From assembly GCF_019393635.1 (NCBI RefSeq), contig NC_057863.1:626079791-626143790 (forward strand): 64,000 nt of DNA. The letters are read 5' to 3'. The notes under the pieces were generated by a model that was not told where the DNA came from, did not search any database, and saw only the letters and a program-made list of their open reading frames with translations. The first letter of the stretch is position 1. Each line of letters starts with the position of its first letter. The translations under genes and the position numbers were made by a program. Positions 11,416 to 22,254 of this stretch are shown here, piece after piece. Source of the stretch: Dromiciops gliroides (lineage: Eukaryota > Chordata > Mammalia > Microbiotheria > Microbiotheriidae).

Positions 11416-12002
11416 GAAATGATGAGCAGGAAGAGTTCAGAGAAACCTGGAGGGTCTTACGTGAGCTGATGATGAGTGAGATGAGCAGAACCAGAAGAAC
11501 ATTGTACACAGTATCATCAACATTGAGTGTTGACCTACTGTGATGGACTATATTCTTCTCACCAATGCAATGGTACAGAAGAGTTCCAGGGAACTCATGA
11601 TAGAAGAGGATCTCCAAATCCAAGAAAAAAAAGAAAGAAAGAACTGTGGAGTATAGATGCTGATTGAACCATATTATTTCTTTTGTTTTGGGTGCTGTTG
11701 TTTTTTTTTTTCTATTTTGAGGTTTTGCATCACTGCTCTGATTTTTTCTCTTGTAACAGGATTAATGCAGAAATAGGATTAATGTTATTATGTGTATATA
11801 TATGTGTGTGTGTATATCTATATCTATATGTATATGTATAGAGATATATAGATATAACCTATATCAGATTACCTGCTGTCTAGGGGAGGGGGGAGGGAGG
11901 GGAGGGAGGGAGAAAAATCTGAAATTGTAAAGCCTGTATAAACAAAAGTTGAGAACTATCTTTACATGTAACAGAAAAAATAAAATACCTTATACATAAA
12001 AA
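11416..12002 (+). mobile_element. Second, 5'-truncated L1 3' end in tandem
   Basis: It begins exactly in the A-tail of the first copy at agaaatgatgagcagg and ends ccttatacat plus A-run just before the aaagatagctttc duplication. Its end differs slightly from copy one (ataccttatac versus atatctc). It could be a separate truncated L1 inserted in the A-tail or a read-through product of a tandem source. Confidence 0.85.
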
Positions 12003-12015
12003 AAAGATAGCTTTC

Positions 12016-12935
12016 AAAATTTGTTTTTATAAGATTTTGAGTTCCAAATTTTTCTTCCTCCTTCCCTTCCTTCCCCTCTCCAAGATAGAAATCAATCTGA
12101 TATAGGTTGTATATGTACAATCATATTAAATATAGTGCTGCCTTAGTCATGTTATGAAAGAAGAATCAGAAAAAAGGGGGAAACCTCAAAAAATAAAAAC
12201 AAAAAAACAAAAAAGTAGAAACAGTATGCTTCAATCTGCATTAAGATTCCACAGTTCTTTTTTTCTGGATGTGGAGAGCATTTTCCATCATGAATCCTTT
12301 CTTGGATCATTGTATTGCTGAGAAGAGCTAAGTTTATCACCGCTGATCATCACACAATGTTGCTGTTATTGTGTATAATGTTCTCCTGGTTCTGCTCACT
12401 TCACTCTGCATCATTGACTTGTATTTTTATAAGTTTGACTCAGTTCTCTATATATCTGAGAAATGAGGCCTTTATCAGAGATACTTATTGCAAAAATTCT
12501 TTCCCAGTTTTCTGCTTTCCTTATAATTTTGGTTACATTGGTTTTGTTTGTGCAAAAGCTTTTAAATTTCAGATAATCAAAATTATCTATTTTACATTTC
12601 ACAATATTTTTATATCTTCTTTGATCCTAAGTTCTTCCCCTGTCCATAAATCTTACAGATAAACTATTCCAAGCTCTCTTAATTTGCTTATGGTATCATC
12701 CTTTATGTGTAAATCATGTACCCATTTTGACCTTATTTTAGTATACAAAGTGAGATGTTGGTTTATACCTAGCTTGTGCCATTATGTTTTCCAGTTTTCC
12801 CAGGACCTTTTATCAAATACTGAGTTTCTGTTCCAAAAGCTTGGATCTTTTGGTTTATCATACACTCGATTACTATAGTCATTTACTATAGTGTAATTTG
12901 TACCTATTCTTTTCCACTGATCCACCATTCTTAGA
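12016..12935 (-). repeat. Older minus-strand L1 (right piece), internally deleted
   Basis: Continues the element at 4651-4715. It contains the L1 3'UTR (12016-12410), then ORF2 residues on the minus strand at 12602-12411 (KIDNFDYLKFKSFCTN, ISDKGLISQIYRELSQ), and more diverged ORF2 up to about 12935. Part of ORF2 is missing at about 12410, where ORF2 and 3'UTR are abutted. Confidence 0.8.
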
Positions 12936-13300
12936 TTCACTCTCAATCAATTGATCAATAGACATTTATAAAGCCCCTACTATGAGCCAGGCATTGTGCT
13001 AAGCACTGGGGATACAAAAAAAGAATCCTTGCCCTCAAGGAGCTTACAATCTAATGGGGGAGACAACATGCAAACAAATATATACCAAAAAGCCATATAC
13101 AGGATAAATAGGAGATAATTAACAGAAGGAATTCAAAGGGGGTCGAGGCTTCCTATGGAAAGTGGAATTTTAGTTGGGACTTAAAGGAAGCCAGGGAGGT
13201 CAGTAGTTGGAGTGAAGAAGGGAGAACATTCCAGGCATGGGAGACAGATAGAGAAAATGTCTAGAGATGAAGTGTCTTGTTCACTCACTATAGACAGTCG
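12936..13300 (+). repeat. Ancient interspersed repeat, unnamed
   Basis: Carries the motif tactatgagccaggcattgt, aagcactggggatacaa, caaggagcttacaatctaat and a later ggaagccagggaggtcagta block. The same order recurs near 35060-35530, 38720-39240, 54050-54480 and 60110-60290. I recognise it as a dispersed mammalian repeat but cannot name the family securely. Confidence 0.6.
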
Positions 13301-13566
13301 CTAGATCCAAGACAATGAAGAGTGTTTGAGGAGGGGGTGGGGCTTCTCAAAACACAATCACCTTCTCCACCCAGTCCTATAGCCAGACAAGCTCACCTGT
13401 TTAAACTGGTAGCTTAAGGATTTCACTTTGGCTCCATCAGTGGATGACAGTCGACAAGATTCTATGATAAGCACTCTATCCACCTCACCCATGTTTGTGG
13501 TTTCTCCCCGTATTAGATGAGTTAATAAACTAATCGAATGTTCATGGAGAGGGAGGCAAGTCATGA

Positions 13567-13756
13567 CCAAAGCTTCTTAAACTGTGGGTTGAGAACCCAT
13601 ATGGGGTCGAATAAATGAATGTGGGAGGTATGAAAAACTTGGCAATAGTAAAAAGTTAAGTATATTTATTTTATATGCCCCTATACCCATGGTTGAGTAA
13701 AAATTTCTCAAGTGAAAAGGGGTCACAAGTGGAAAAACTTTAAGAAGCCCTGGGTT
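13567..13756. mobile_element. hAT-like non-autonomous DNA transposon
   Basis: About 190 bp with inverted ends gcttcttaaact ... actttaagaagc and an internal ggggtcacaagtggaaa. The second copy (43694-43867) is in the opposite orientation. It resembles marsupial Charlie-type MITEs. Confidence 0.6.
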
Positions 13757-13893
13757 AGACAATAGCTTTTCTGAAAAAGATCTGGGGGTTTTAGTATGCC
13801 ACAAGCCCAACAGGCATCAGCAGTGTGAAGTGGCAACAAAGAAAGTTAATGTGAATGAATTAAGAAATTTCAGAAATAAGGATGTCCCTCTCA

Positions 13894-14034
13894 GGGGTGG
13901 CTAGGTGGCGCAGTGGATAAAGCACCGGCCCTGGATTCAGGAGTTCCTGAGTTCAAATCTGGCCTCAGACACTTGACACTTACTAGCTGTGTGACCCTGG
14001 GCAAGTCACTTAACCCCATTGCCCCATAAAAAAA
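13894..14034 (+). mobile_element. WSINE-type SINE
   Basis: Complete copy, flanked by ggatgtccctctc at 13880-13892 and 14036-14048. Confidence 0.92.
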
Positions 14035-14064
14035 AGGATGTCCCTCTCTACCCTACCATGGTCA

Positions 14065-14465
14065 GTTCTGGGAACAATTTTGGGAAGGACTTTGATAAGC
14101 TGAAGAGTGTTCAGAAGATTTGATCTAGGGCCTTCAGTCCACAGCATAAGATGCTCGGTTGGAAGAAATTGGGTTGGTTGGTTTGGGGAAGAGAAGATTT
14201 GGGGAGCTCATGCCAGCTGTGTTTAAGTCTTTAAAGGGCTTTCATGAAGAGGAGGGATTCATTAGCCTTGATCTGCTTGGCCCCAGAGAGTAGAGCCAGG
14301 AGCCATGGATAGAAGGTGCAAAGAAGCCAGTTGAGGCTCAATATCAGTAAAACTTTGTAATAATCAGAGCTGTCCCACAGTGGAAGGAAGTCCCTCGGGA
14401 GATGGCAGGTCCCTCAGCTTTTGAGGTCTTCAAGCAAATGCTGGATGCCCACTTGAAGGATGACA
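14065..14465 (+). repeat. L3/CR1-clade LINE 3' region (left part)
   Basis: Text typical of the CR1-clade C-terminus and 3' end: gatctgcttggccccagaga, cagagctgtcccacagtgga, aggtcttcaagcaaatgctg. The 3' terminus appears to continue at 15115-15176 after the pyrimidine tract. Confidence 0.7.
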
Positions 14466-15060
14466 ACATCATCGTCGTCGTCATCATCAATATCATCTTC
14501 CTCTTCTCCTTCTTCTTCTTCTTCTTCTTTCCTTCTTCTTCTCCTTCTTCTCCTCCTCCTCCTCCTCCTCCCTTCTGCTTTCCTCCTCCTTCTCCTCCTT
14601 TTCATTCTTCTTCTCCTCCTCCTTCTTCTTCTCTGTCTCATTCTCATCTACTCCTCCCTCTTCTTCTTCTCCTTCTCTTTCTTCTTCTTCTTCTTCTTCT
14701 TCTTCTTCTCCTCCTCCTCCTCCTCCTCCTCCCTTCTCCTTTCCTCCTCTTTCTCCTCCTTTTCATTCTTCTTCTCCTCCTCCTCTTTCTTCTTCTTCTT
14801 CTTCTTCTTCTTCTTCTCCGCCTCCTCCTCCTCCTCCCTTCTCCTTCTCTTTCTTCTTCTTCTTCTTCCTCTTCTTCTCTTTCTTCTTCTTCTTCTTCTC
14901 CTCCTCCTCCTCCTCCCTTCTCCTTCTCTTTTCCTCCTCCTTCTCCTCCTTTTCATTCTTCTTCTCCTCCTCCTCCTCCTTCTTCTTCTCTGTCTCATTC
15001 TCATCTACTCCTCCTCCCTCTTCTTCTTCTTCCTCTCCTTCTCCTCCTCCTCCACTGCTC
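14466..15060 (+). repeat. Long pyrimidine tract (TTC/TCC/ATC)n
   Basis: Nearly 600 bp of almost pure C/T on the plus strand, opening with (ATC/GTC)n and then blocks of TTC and TCC. Longer blocks such as ctccttttcattcttcttct recur near 14595, 14755 and 14948, so there is internal duplication. It is open in all frames on both strands, which is not evidence of coding. Confidence 0.93.
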
Positions 15061-15086
15061 TGTTCACTGTGCCACCTAACTGCCCT
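15061..15086 (-). mobile_element. Remnant of a minus-strand SINE head
   Basis: ttcactgtgccacctaactg followed by ccc is the reverse complement of the SINE 5' head. The rest of the SINE is absent; the pyrimidine tract takes its place. Confidence 0.65.
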
Positions 15087-15114
15087 AAAGGCCACCCTAT
15101 TCTATTCTTTTTTC

Positions 15115-15176
15115 TCAAGGGCTTCTTTTTAGGTGTGGATTGAACTATATTACTGCAGAGGTTCCTACCAACTCTA
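15115..15176 (+). repeat. L3/CR1-clade 3' terminus (right part)
   Basis: gtgtggattgaactatatta and gaggttcctaccaactctaa match the ending expected for the copy that starts at 14065. Confidence 0.55.
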
Positions 15177-15179
15177 AAA

Positions 15180-17030
15180 AGTTCCATGAACTTCTCCTTA
15201 TCTCCTTAGGTCTATGAGAATACCTTCTCCATCACTCTTGACAAGTTTCAAGTTTGCTTTACATATCTCCAATGAGATGTGAACCCCTCACCCTTCTCCA
15301 CTTTCCCAATAGCTCATTCTGCTTTTGGATAACTCTCGTTTTTTCTAGGAAGGTTTTCTTTACATCACATCTAAATTCGGGGGTGTGTTGGTAAATGTTT
15401 AACAACCAGCTCTCCAGTACAGGAGTGGGGGACGTACACATGCTTTTAAGCTTAATCTGAATTATTAACATCTTTCTCCAATCCTTTCTTAAGTCTAGAC
15501 AATCAACAAAACAATAAATCAAGCCCTGATTTGTTGCATTTGCTAATTTCCAAGGTGTAAATGCTCATGCTGAAAATTTAACAGTTGGCTCTCACCAGCC
15601 AGTATGAGATGGCCCCAGCACACCACAGCTGGCTTTCTGCGATGTCTGATCCCTGCTACTAGTTCTGCCCTCTGGGGCCAAGAGAAACAAGGCCAGTCCC
15701 TCTTCTCTGTCAAGTCCCTCCATATTTTGTCATAGCTACTACATGTGCACCCACCCCCTTTCTTCTCTTCTCTGGGCTCGCTATCTTCACATCCTTCAAA
15801 TGCTTACACATGGTCACATTGACAGATTTCTTACCCCATCCCCCAGACACCTTCTTCTGGACACATTCTAGCTTATCAAAGAATTGTAGAACCATACCAT
15901 CACAGATCCAGAGTTAGGAGGAAACAGAAGCCATCTGCTCCACCCCTCCCCATTTTACACATGAACCAATAGATATCTACTGGGCTTGAAGTCTCCCAAA
16001 CTACAACACCATGGCTTCGTGCCAAGTTTGTGATGTTTCCTAAACTCATCTCATTCCCTCTTCTGACTAGGTGGTCTGTAGTATACCATGATGACCATAT
16101 CACTTCTCTTCCTCCCTCTGTGGATCATTATTCAAATGGTCTTCTCCATGCTCCAATCCCTGCTCAGGTTCTTCTCAATATCGAGTGCTATTCTACCATC
16201 CTTTGGAGCTATTGTTTATTTTGAATACAGAATGTTTCCATCATTATAATTCCATTCATCATGTCATGTCATGTCATGTCATATCATACCATATACCAAA
16301 TTTCAGGGCTGCCCATAAATTCAAGTTTGCCTCATTGTGTTGGGAGCTAGAACTTGTATAGCCCATTAGATTGCTCATACTTTGTATGCTTCTGTCAAGG
16401 CTTCAGAGACCATGGTGTTTAGTTGCTAGTCTTCTGGGATATGATTTCCTTTGAATTACTAGTCTTCTCTTTGGCTATTTTTCCCCTTTGTGTGATATGC
16501 CACTCTCAATGGCATCAGGCTTTGAAAATCCATGTGGGAAGGTCTTCCTGCCCCTGCTCCATATTTTCTCCCTCCTCTACCCATTAATAAGGCAAGCAAT
16601 AAGATATGCAAGTCTAAATCTCTTTCAGCCATAGGTGGAAAACTGAGATGATACTCTGTCCTGCCCTTCCCTCCTCCCAGAATAGCCACACCAGAAATTA
16701 GAAGTTTATGCTATTGTTACCAAACCCTTTCTATAGAAACACAAAACTTCTTGTCAAAACATCTTTATTACTTAAAAAAATAGAGAGTTTCACACTGAAC
16801 ATATTAAATTCATTAAAAAAAATTTTTTTGTCTAGAAATGTATCTTACCACATAGAAGATCTTAGAATTTCCAGTATTTCCCCACACCTAACAAACACCA
16901 ATGGTAGGACCTGTGGTACCTCTTTCTAAATAAGAAAACAAAACTAACTCAGGTTGCCTTGACTGTGAACAGATTGCATGAGGCCAGCCTGAAACAGGCA
17001 GGTCATATGCTGGCACAGAGAGTGCTAATA
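15180..17030. other. No gene recognised; mostly unique sequence
   Basis: Only a short (ATGTC)n pentanucleotide run at about 16259-16285 stands out. Open frames here are short and show no family similarity I recognise. Confidence 0.5.
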
Positions 17031-17033
17031 CAG

Positions 17034-17280
17034 GGTGTCCCCAAAGTCTGTGTGGAGATTTAAGCTCTTAAAACTTAATTGAAAAGTACTGGGCGGGGGG
17101 GGGGGGAGCTAGGTGACTCAGTGGATAAAGCACAGGCCCTGGATTCAGGAGGACCTGAGTTCAAATCCAGCCTCAGACACTTGACACTTACTAGCTGTAT
17201 GACCCTGGGCAAGTCACTTAACCCTCATTGCCCCGCCCCCCCCAAAAAAGTACTAGGGAACTTTTTGGGACTCCTTAGAT
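17034..17280. repeat. Mariner-like terminal fragment split by a SINE
   Basis: cagggtgtccccaaagtctg after a TA, then ttaagctcttaaaacttaat, resembles one end of a mariner-type MITE. The flank continues after the SINE at 17091-17245. Confidence 0.45.
17091..17245 (+). mobile_element. WSINE-type SINE
   Basis: Complete copy with a G-run at the head. Flanked by aaaagtact at 17082-17090 and 17246-17254. Confidence 0.92.
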
Positions 17281-18605
17281 AGCATGACCCATTGGACAAA
17301 GTATGCCCGCTAGTCCTACTTCAGACTTGGGAAGGCATTGGCTTAGCTCCTGCCTTCTACCTTCTCTCAAACCCTATGTCTTGAGCAATTTGGCACCTGG
17401 TAGGCAGAGTGTTGTTAGCATAATACATACTAAGAGCTACATGGCAGCAAATGTTGGCTTCCTGGTGTTTTTCCTTTTTCAAATCTTAGTACTCAGCAAT
17501 AGCCAGATTGACACCCAAGAAAGGTTTCTCTCTTTCCCACAGTTGACTCTTCTTGGACTACAAACGTGGTTTCTTCCACATCAACTTAAGAGGTAAGTTA
17601 ACTTCACACCAGTATGAGAAGCCCCTCATGACTATTCTAGCATCCTTCTGTTTTTAAATCTTGTGAAGACTTAAAGAGGATGAACTCCGTTGGCTCTCCC
17701 ACAATGGAGATGTTATTTTTAACTGGTTCCTTGGTTACAGAACCAGACAGTTTGGAGAATTTATACATGAGAAAACTGTTGCTTATAAGGTTACACGCTG
17801 ACAGTCTTATAGATCCACGTGGGGATGGTTAAAGACCAAAGAAATGTAGATTCATAAATGAATCTCTGTTTACACTTCTGTTCTCATAGCTAATGGATAA
17901 TTTACAAAGCTTATACAGCCAGTAGTTCATGAATGTAGGAATACACTTCAGTAAGTTCCTATATTTTCCAGCCAGGAGTCAGAATGAGGAAATACATGTG
18001 CTTTCATGTGCCAAAGTTGTGGTCCAAGCAGAAGGCCTTAATTAAATAGTTATCCTTGGAAATACAAGTGTAAAAAGGAGCATAAATAGAAAATTAATTA
18101 ATTACCCTTTTCTGCTTCTGGTTAGGGGCTCACACCCACATATGTACTTATACACACAGATGAACCTCACTTTACAAAACAGATGTGAGGCTGAAAATTT
18201 CAGTGGAATGACTATTTTCCCATAGGACTTAGTGATAATTTGTTACAATTATCATAAGAGATGTGTTTCCCCTTGCTGACAGAGCTAGCTATGTGCTTCT
18301 TACTGGTCATTAACCCCAGTCCCACAGCAAGGAGATGTCATCGCAGAATGAAATTTGTGTGTCCACATACAGCCATATATGTGTATGTATGGGTGTAATA
18401 AGTGTAATATATTGTGTGTGTGAATATAAGAGTAAAGCTAGTTTTTTCAAGAATCTACAATAACTCTGTCCCCGTGTTTCTAATTCCATCATGACCCATT
18501 TTCATAGGGTGGGTTGCTATAAAATGAGGGACACCCATATACATAGGTGGGGTTGCAGGGAGGTAGCAAAAGGATGAAGAGGGTTAAAAGACTGTTAGGG
18601 ATCTT
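17281..18605. other. No gene or named repeat recognised
   Basis: Unique-looking AT-rich sequence with short low-quality frames only. Confidence 0.5.
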
Positions 18606-18618
18606 AAGAATCTTATAT

Positions 18619-18781
18619 GGGGGGTGCAGCTAGGTGGCACAGTGGATAAAGCACGGCCCTGGATTCAGGAGGACCTGAGTCCAAATCCGGCCTCAGACAC
18701 TTGACACTTACTAGCTGTGTAACCCTGGGCAAGTCACTTAACCCTCATTGCCCTGCAAAGAATAAAAAAAATAATTTAAAA
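18619..18781 (+). mobile_element. WSINE-type SINE, first of a serial pair
   Basis: Inserted after aagaatcttatatgg. The repeated target begins again as aaagaatctt at 18781 and is then interrupted by the next SINE. Confidence 0.9.
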
Positions 18782-18790
18782 AAGAATCTT

Positions 18791-18938
18791 GGGGGCAGCT
18801 AGGTGGCGCAGTGGATAAAGCACCAGCCCTGGATTCAGGATACCTGAGTTCAAATCCGGCCTCAGACACTTAACACTTACTAGCTGTGTGACCCTGGGCA
18901 AGTCACTTAACCCCAATTGCCTCACTAAAAAAAAAAAT
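18791..18938 (+). mobile_element. WSINE-type SINE, second of a serial pair
   Basis: Inserted within the 3' target duplication of the preceding SINE. After its A-tail the target resumes as aaatcttatatgggg at 18940. It ends in cctcact, a different subfamily from its neighbour. Confidence 0.9.
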
Positions 18939-19079
18939 AAATCTTATATGGGGAAGGTCAGGTGCCCAAGAAGGCCAGTGAGAGATCAGATGGATTGTCA
19001 GAAATCACAGAGAGAATTAGTGTTAGAGTGCTCGAACTCACAGTTCCTGAATTTTCCCATTTTGGATGACCACCAGCAG

Positions 19080-19148
19080 CCACATCCACACCAATCCACC
19101 CACCTACACACAAAGCCCCCCCCCACACACACACACAGACATACACAC
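19080..19148. repeat. C-rich / CA-rich simple sequence
   Basis: Runs of cccacc, cccccccc and (AC)n around 19118-19146. Confidence 0.7.
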
Positions 19149-19194
19149 TGGTAAAGGGAACTCCAGGGTTCAAAGCTTTGAAACTAAATACACA

Positions 19195-19285
19195 GGGCAG
19201 TTAGGATGTCACAGCAGATAGTGCACCAGCCCTAGTCAGGAAGACCTGAGTTCAAATCCAGCCTCACCCACTTACCTACTTGCTT
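19195..19285 (+). mobile_element. Diverged, 3'-truncated SINE
   Basis: Head gggcagttaggatgtcacag and ttcaaatccagcctca are recognisable, but the CORE and 3' end are missing. Confidence 0.7.
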
Positions 19286-19300
19286 AAAAAGAAACTGAAT

Positions 19301-19451
19301 GGGGGGTGGCTAGGTGGCACAGTGGATAAAGCACTGGCCCTGGATTCAGGAGGACCTGAGTTCAAATCTGACCTCAGATACTTGACACTTACCAGCTGTG
19401 TGACCCTGGGCAAGTCACTTAACCCCCATTGCCCTGCCCAAAAAAAAAAAA
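19301..19451 (+). mobile_element. WSINE-type SINE
   Basis: Complete copy. Target repeats aaaaagaaactgaat (19286-19300) and aaaagaaactcaat after the A-tail differ by one base. Confidence 0.9.
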
Positions 19452-19656
19452 GAAACTCAATGCATGCTACCCCTGCAGGGGTCCATAAGCAGGCAACAAT
19501 ACAGAACCAATGAGGAAATTCAAAGAACTGGGGGAAGGATGCCATCAGGGAAAAGCAGGTTACAAAAAGATTGGTTGGTCAAATGGCGAGGGTGAGGGAT
19601 GATGGGAGGGCAGGATGAGTGTTCTCATTCCCTCCTCCATCAAAATATCCAGAGCA

Positions 19657-19806
19657 TGGGGCAGCTAAGTGGCTCGGTGGATAAAGCACCGGCCCTGGAT
19701 TAAGGAGTACCTGAGTTCAAATTTGGCCTCAAGACACTTGATACTTACTAGCTGTGTGACACTGAGCAAGTCACTTAACCCCAATCACCTCACCAAAAAA
19801 CAAAAC
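19657..19806 (+). mobile_element. WSINE-type SINE
   Basis: Flanked by aaaatatccagagca (19642-19656) and aaaatatcaagagca (about 19807-19821). A third atatccagagca follows the adjacent TA repeat at about 19889. Confidence 0.9.
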
Positions 19807-19821
19807 AAAATATCAAGAGCA

Positions 19822-19826
19822 AAATA

Positions 19827-19882
<56 letters not shown>

Positions 19883-19888
19883 TATACA
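19822..19888. repeat. (TA)n(CA)n microsatellite
   Basis: Alternating TA for about 45 bases, then (AC)n, directly after the SINE target repeat. Confidence 0.92.
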
Positions 19889-19889
19889 T

Positions 19890-20610
19890 ATCCAGAGCAA
19901 GTGAGGAAGGCTGCTAGCTCTTTGGGTGGCCACCCCCTACCCCTGTACTGAGGTGCTCATGGGAAGAGGGCAGAATGGCAAATCATGGATGTGTTTTAAT
20001 CTGCCTCAGTGGAGGGAACTGTAAAATTACACATCTACTGAGACACGCAGCAGAGGGATTAAATTTGTCCTGCTTGGCAGGACAGCCTTGAAGGAGCATG
20101 TTGGATTTATTATATACTTTTTTTTAAAGTAGGCTGTATGGGACAGAGATCCTCAGTTTCCTGTAAAAACAAAAAAACAAAACCAAAAAACAATAAACAT
20201 TCTTTTAGTGTCTTGGTTGGCAGATGGAGTATGAGATTCAGCGACTGGTCATTTGGGGGAAGGGGGTCTGAATAACAGAGACAAAGGAAATAGTTCATGT
20301 TTACAGGAACAAGTGTGGGTTTTTCGAGACATCTCTTCCAGTTAATATTTTCAGGTCCTCCACAGGCCCACCTGCCTCTCCTGAGATGTTTCATTAGATT
20401 ACCAGTTCAGGCAACAGGCTTGATCAGGATCTGGGAAGCCCCCACAAGTCTTTGCCAAGTCCTGAAAAGGCAGGAGGAAATTACCTGAGGGGCCACAGAG
20501 ACGTCACCTAGATGAAGAATTAGTCATTTATAAAGAACTCCTGCATGTCCTAAGAGAAGAATACAGCATAGTCTCTGCCACTGTGTGGCTATCTGCATCC
20601 ATTAAAGGCC
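19890..20610. other. No gene recognised
   Basis: Unique-looking sequence between SINEs; open frames are short and unsupported. Confidence 0.45.
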
Positions 20611-20616
20611 AGGCTT

Positions 20617-20759
20617 GGGGAAGCTAGGTGGCTCAGTGGATAAAGCACCAGCCTTGGATTCAGGAGGACCTGAGTTCAAATCCAGCACTTGACACTTACT
20701 AGCTGTGTGACCCTGGGCAGGTCACTTAACCCCAACTGCCTCATCAAAAAAAAAAAAAA
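20617..20759 (+). mobile_element. WSINE-type SINE
   Basis: Flanked by aaaggccaggctt on both sides (20604-20616 and 20761-20773). The second half lacks the usual gcctcaga before cacttgac. Confidence 0.9.
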
Positions 20760-20773
20760 AAAAGGCCAGGCTT

Positions 20774-21434
20774 AACATGGAGAAGAGACCAAAATGCCCA
20801 AGGGGACAAAATCCAACAAGCCCTTTCACTTCCACAAGGGCCAGGGTCCAGAGGGAGACTCACCGGACCTTGTCAAATAGGCAAGAGAGGGTTGGCTCTT
20901 GAATATTACAGGGGCAACTGTGTGACTACTGAAGATTCCATGCAAAGCATGATCATGTATTTCTGGAGCATCCTGGAGTACTGTTGGCTCCTTGGGACTG
21001 TCCTTAAGGATGGAAGGGCTACTGTGTGTTTATTCAAAAAAGGTCGAGCACCTGTTTGGGCCAACCCAAGGGTTTGTCTGGGTTGGATATATCTATCCTC
21101 AAAGCTATCTCTTGGCTCAATTTTTTTTTAATAGAATGGCTATGCCCTCCTAATTCTAAACCAGGGACCCTATGAAAAGATGCTGGAAACTTCCAGTCAG
21201 GCATCAAGCATTTATTAAGGAGTTAACCATGTGCTAGACACTGTGCGGGGAAAATCACAGAGGCAAAACTTCCATCATGTACCTGGCTGACCCCATTCCA
21301 ATGGGTTACCCACCTTAAGGGAGTGGTACCATAATGCAATCATGTTCCATTTTTTATATTTGTCCACTGGCTTGGTTTCAGCTCACGTAGGGTCACAGAT
21401 TTAGAGCAGAAAGCTAAGCGAAAGGTCATCTACA
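20774..21434. other. Mostly unique sequence with one ancient-repeat scrap
   Basis: No gene seen. A scrap of the 'aagcatttattaag ... catgtgctagacactgtg' ancient repeat lies at about 21205-21250. Confidence 0.45.
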
Positions 21435-21830
21435 GCCCAAACCCCACCTTCTACAAGAAGCCTTCCCCAACCCTCCTTAATTCTAGTGCCTCCCCTCTGA
21501 TTATTTCCCATTGATCCTGTTTGCTAGTTGTCTCCCCCATTGGACCATTCAAGGGCTCCTCCTTAAGGGCAGGGAATGGTTGTCCCTTTCTTTAGAAATC
21601 CATCACTTAGGGGCAGCTAGGTGGTGCAGTGGACAGAGCACCGGCCCTGGAGTCAGGAGTACCTGAGTTCAAATCCAGCCTCAGACACTTAACACCTACT
21701 AGCTGTGTGACTCTGGGCAAGTCACTTAACCCCAACTGCCTCACACACACACACAAAAAGAATAAAGAAATCCATCACTTAGCACAATGCTTGACATACA
21801 GTAGGTTCTTGATAAATGGTAGTTAACTGA
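21435..21830 (+). repeat. L2-like LINE 3' end split by a SINE
   Basis: ttctacaagaagccttcccc, ttaagggcagggaatggttg, and after the SINE gcttgacatacagtaggttc. This is the standard order of an L2/CR1-clade 3' terminus. Confidence 0.7.
21610..21766 (+). mobile_element. WSINE-type SINE in L2
   Basis: Flanked by aaatccatcactta at 21596-21609 and 21768-21781. Its tail contains (CA)n followed by A-rich sequence. Confidence 0.92.
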
Positions 21831-22254
21831 CTGCTTCCCCAGACACTAGGAGTCCATCAATCAGTCAATCAACAAGCATTTATTAAATACCGAGCACAGG
21901 GGACTCAAAGACCAAAAAGAACCCCCCCCACCCCCCTAAAGGCTGAGTTCTGAAGAGTCTTACCACATCTACCTCCATCTGGCTCCAAACCCCAAATCAG
22001 AATTAGGCTTGCACCAGCCCGGAAAGTCCCTCTGGTTCTTGCCACATAGCAGTAAACAGCAATCTGGCTCTGCCCTCCATCCCAACAGTCTTAGAAATGC
22101 TCATCACTTCACCCAGCTTGGGAGGTGGAAACAATTCTCCCTTAGTTTTCTGATAGAACATAGATTTGGGCAGAGTCCAACCCCAGGTTGGGGGAGGGTG
22201 GGGCAGGGACAAAGACCAGAAAGATACAAGCCTTGCCCTCAAGGAGATTACACT

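Larger units (their letters stand above)
4716..12002 (+). mobile_element. Near full-length LINE-1 (marsupial type) with tandem 3' ends
   Basis: In order: a 5'UTR (4716-5288, starting ggcggagccaagatgg), ORF1 (5289-6528, broken by a SINE and a stop), a long purine-rich spacer (6529-7110), ORF2 (7111-10946, four lesions), a 3'UTR with a G-rich tract and AATAAA (10947-11399), a poly-A run, then a second near-identical copy of ORF2 end plus 3'UTR (11416-12000). The whole unit is bracketed by aaagatagctttc at 4703-4715 and 12003-12015, the expected target duplication. It is inserted into the 3' end of an older minus-strand L1. The full 5' end and few lesions suggest a fairly young insertion, but no intact ORF remains. 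Confidence 0.93.

Noticed and set aside
14402..15143. Open frames of more than 200 codons rich in Leu/Ser/Pro, or Arg/Glu on the other strand
   Set aside because: They are translations of the low-complexity pyrimidine tract and have no non-repetitive protein content.
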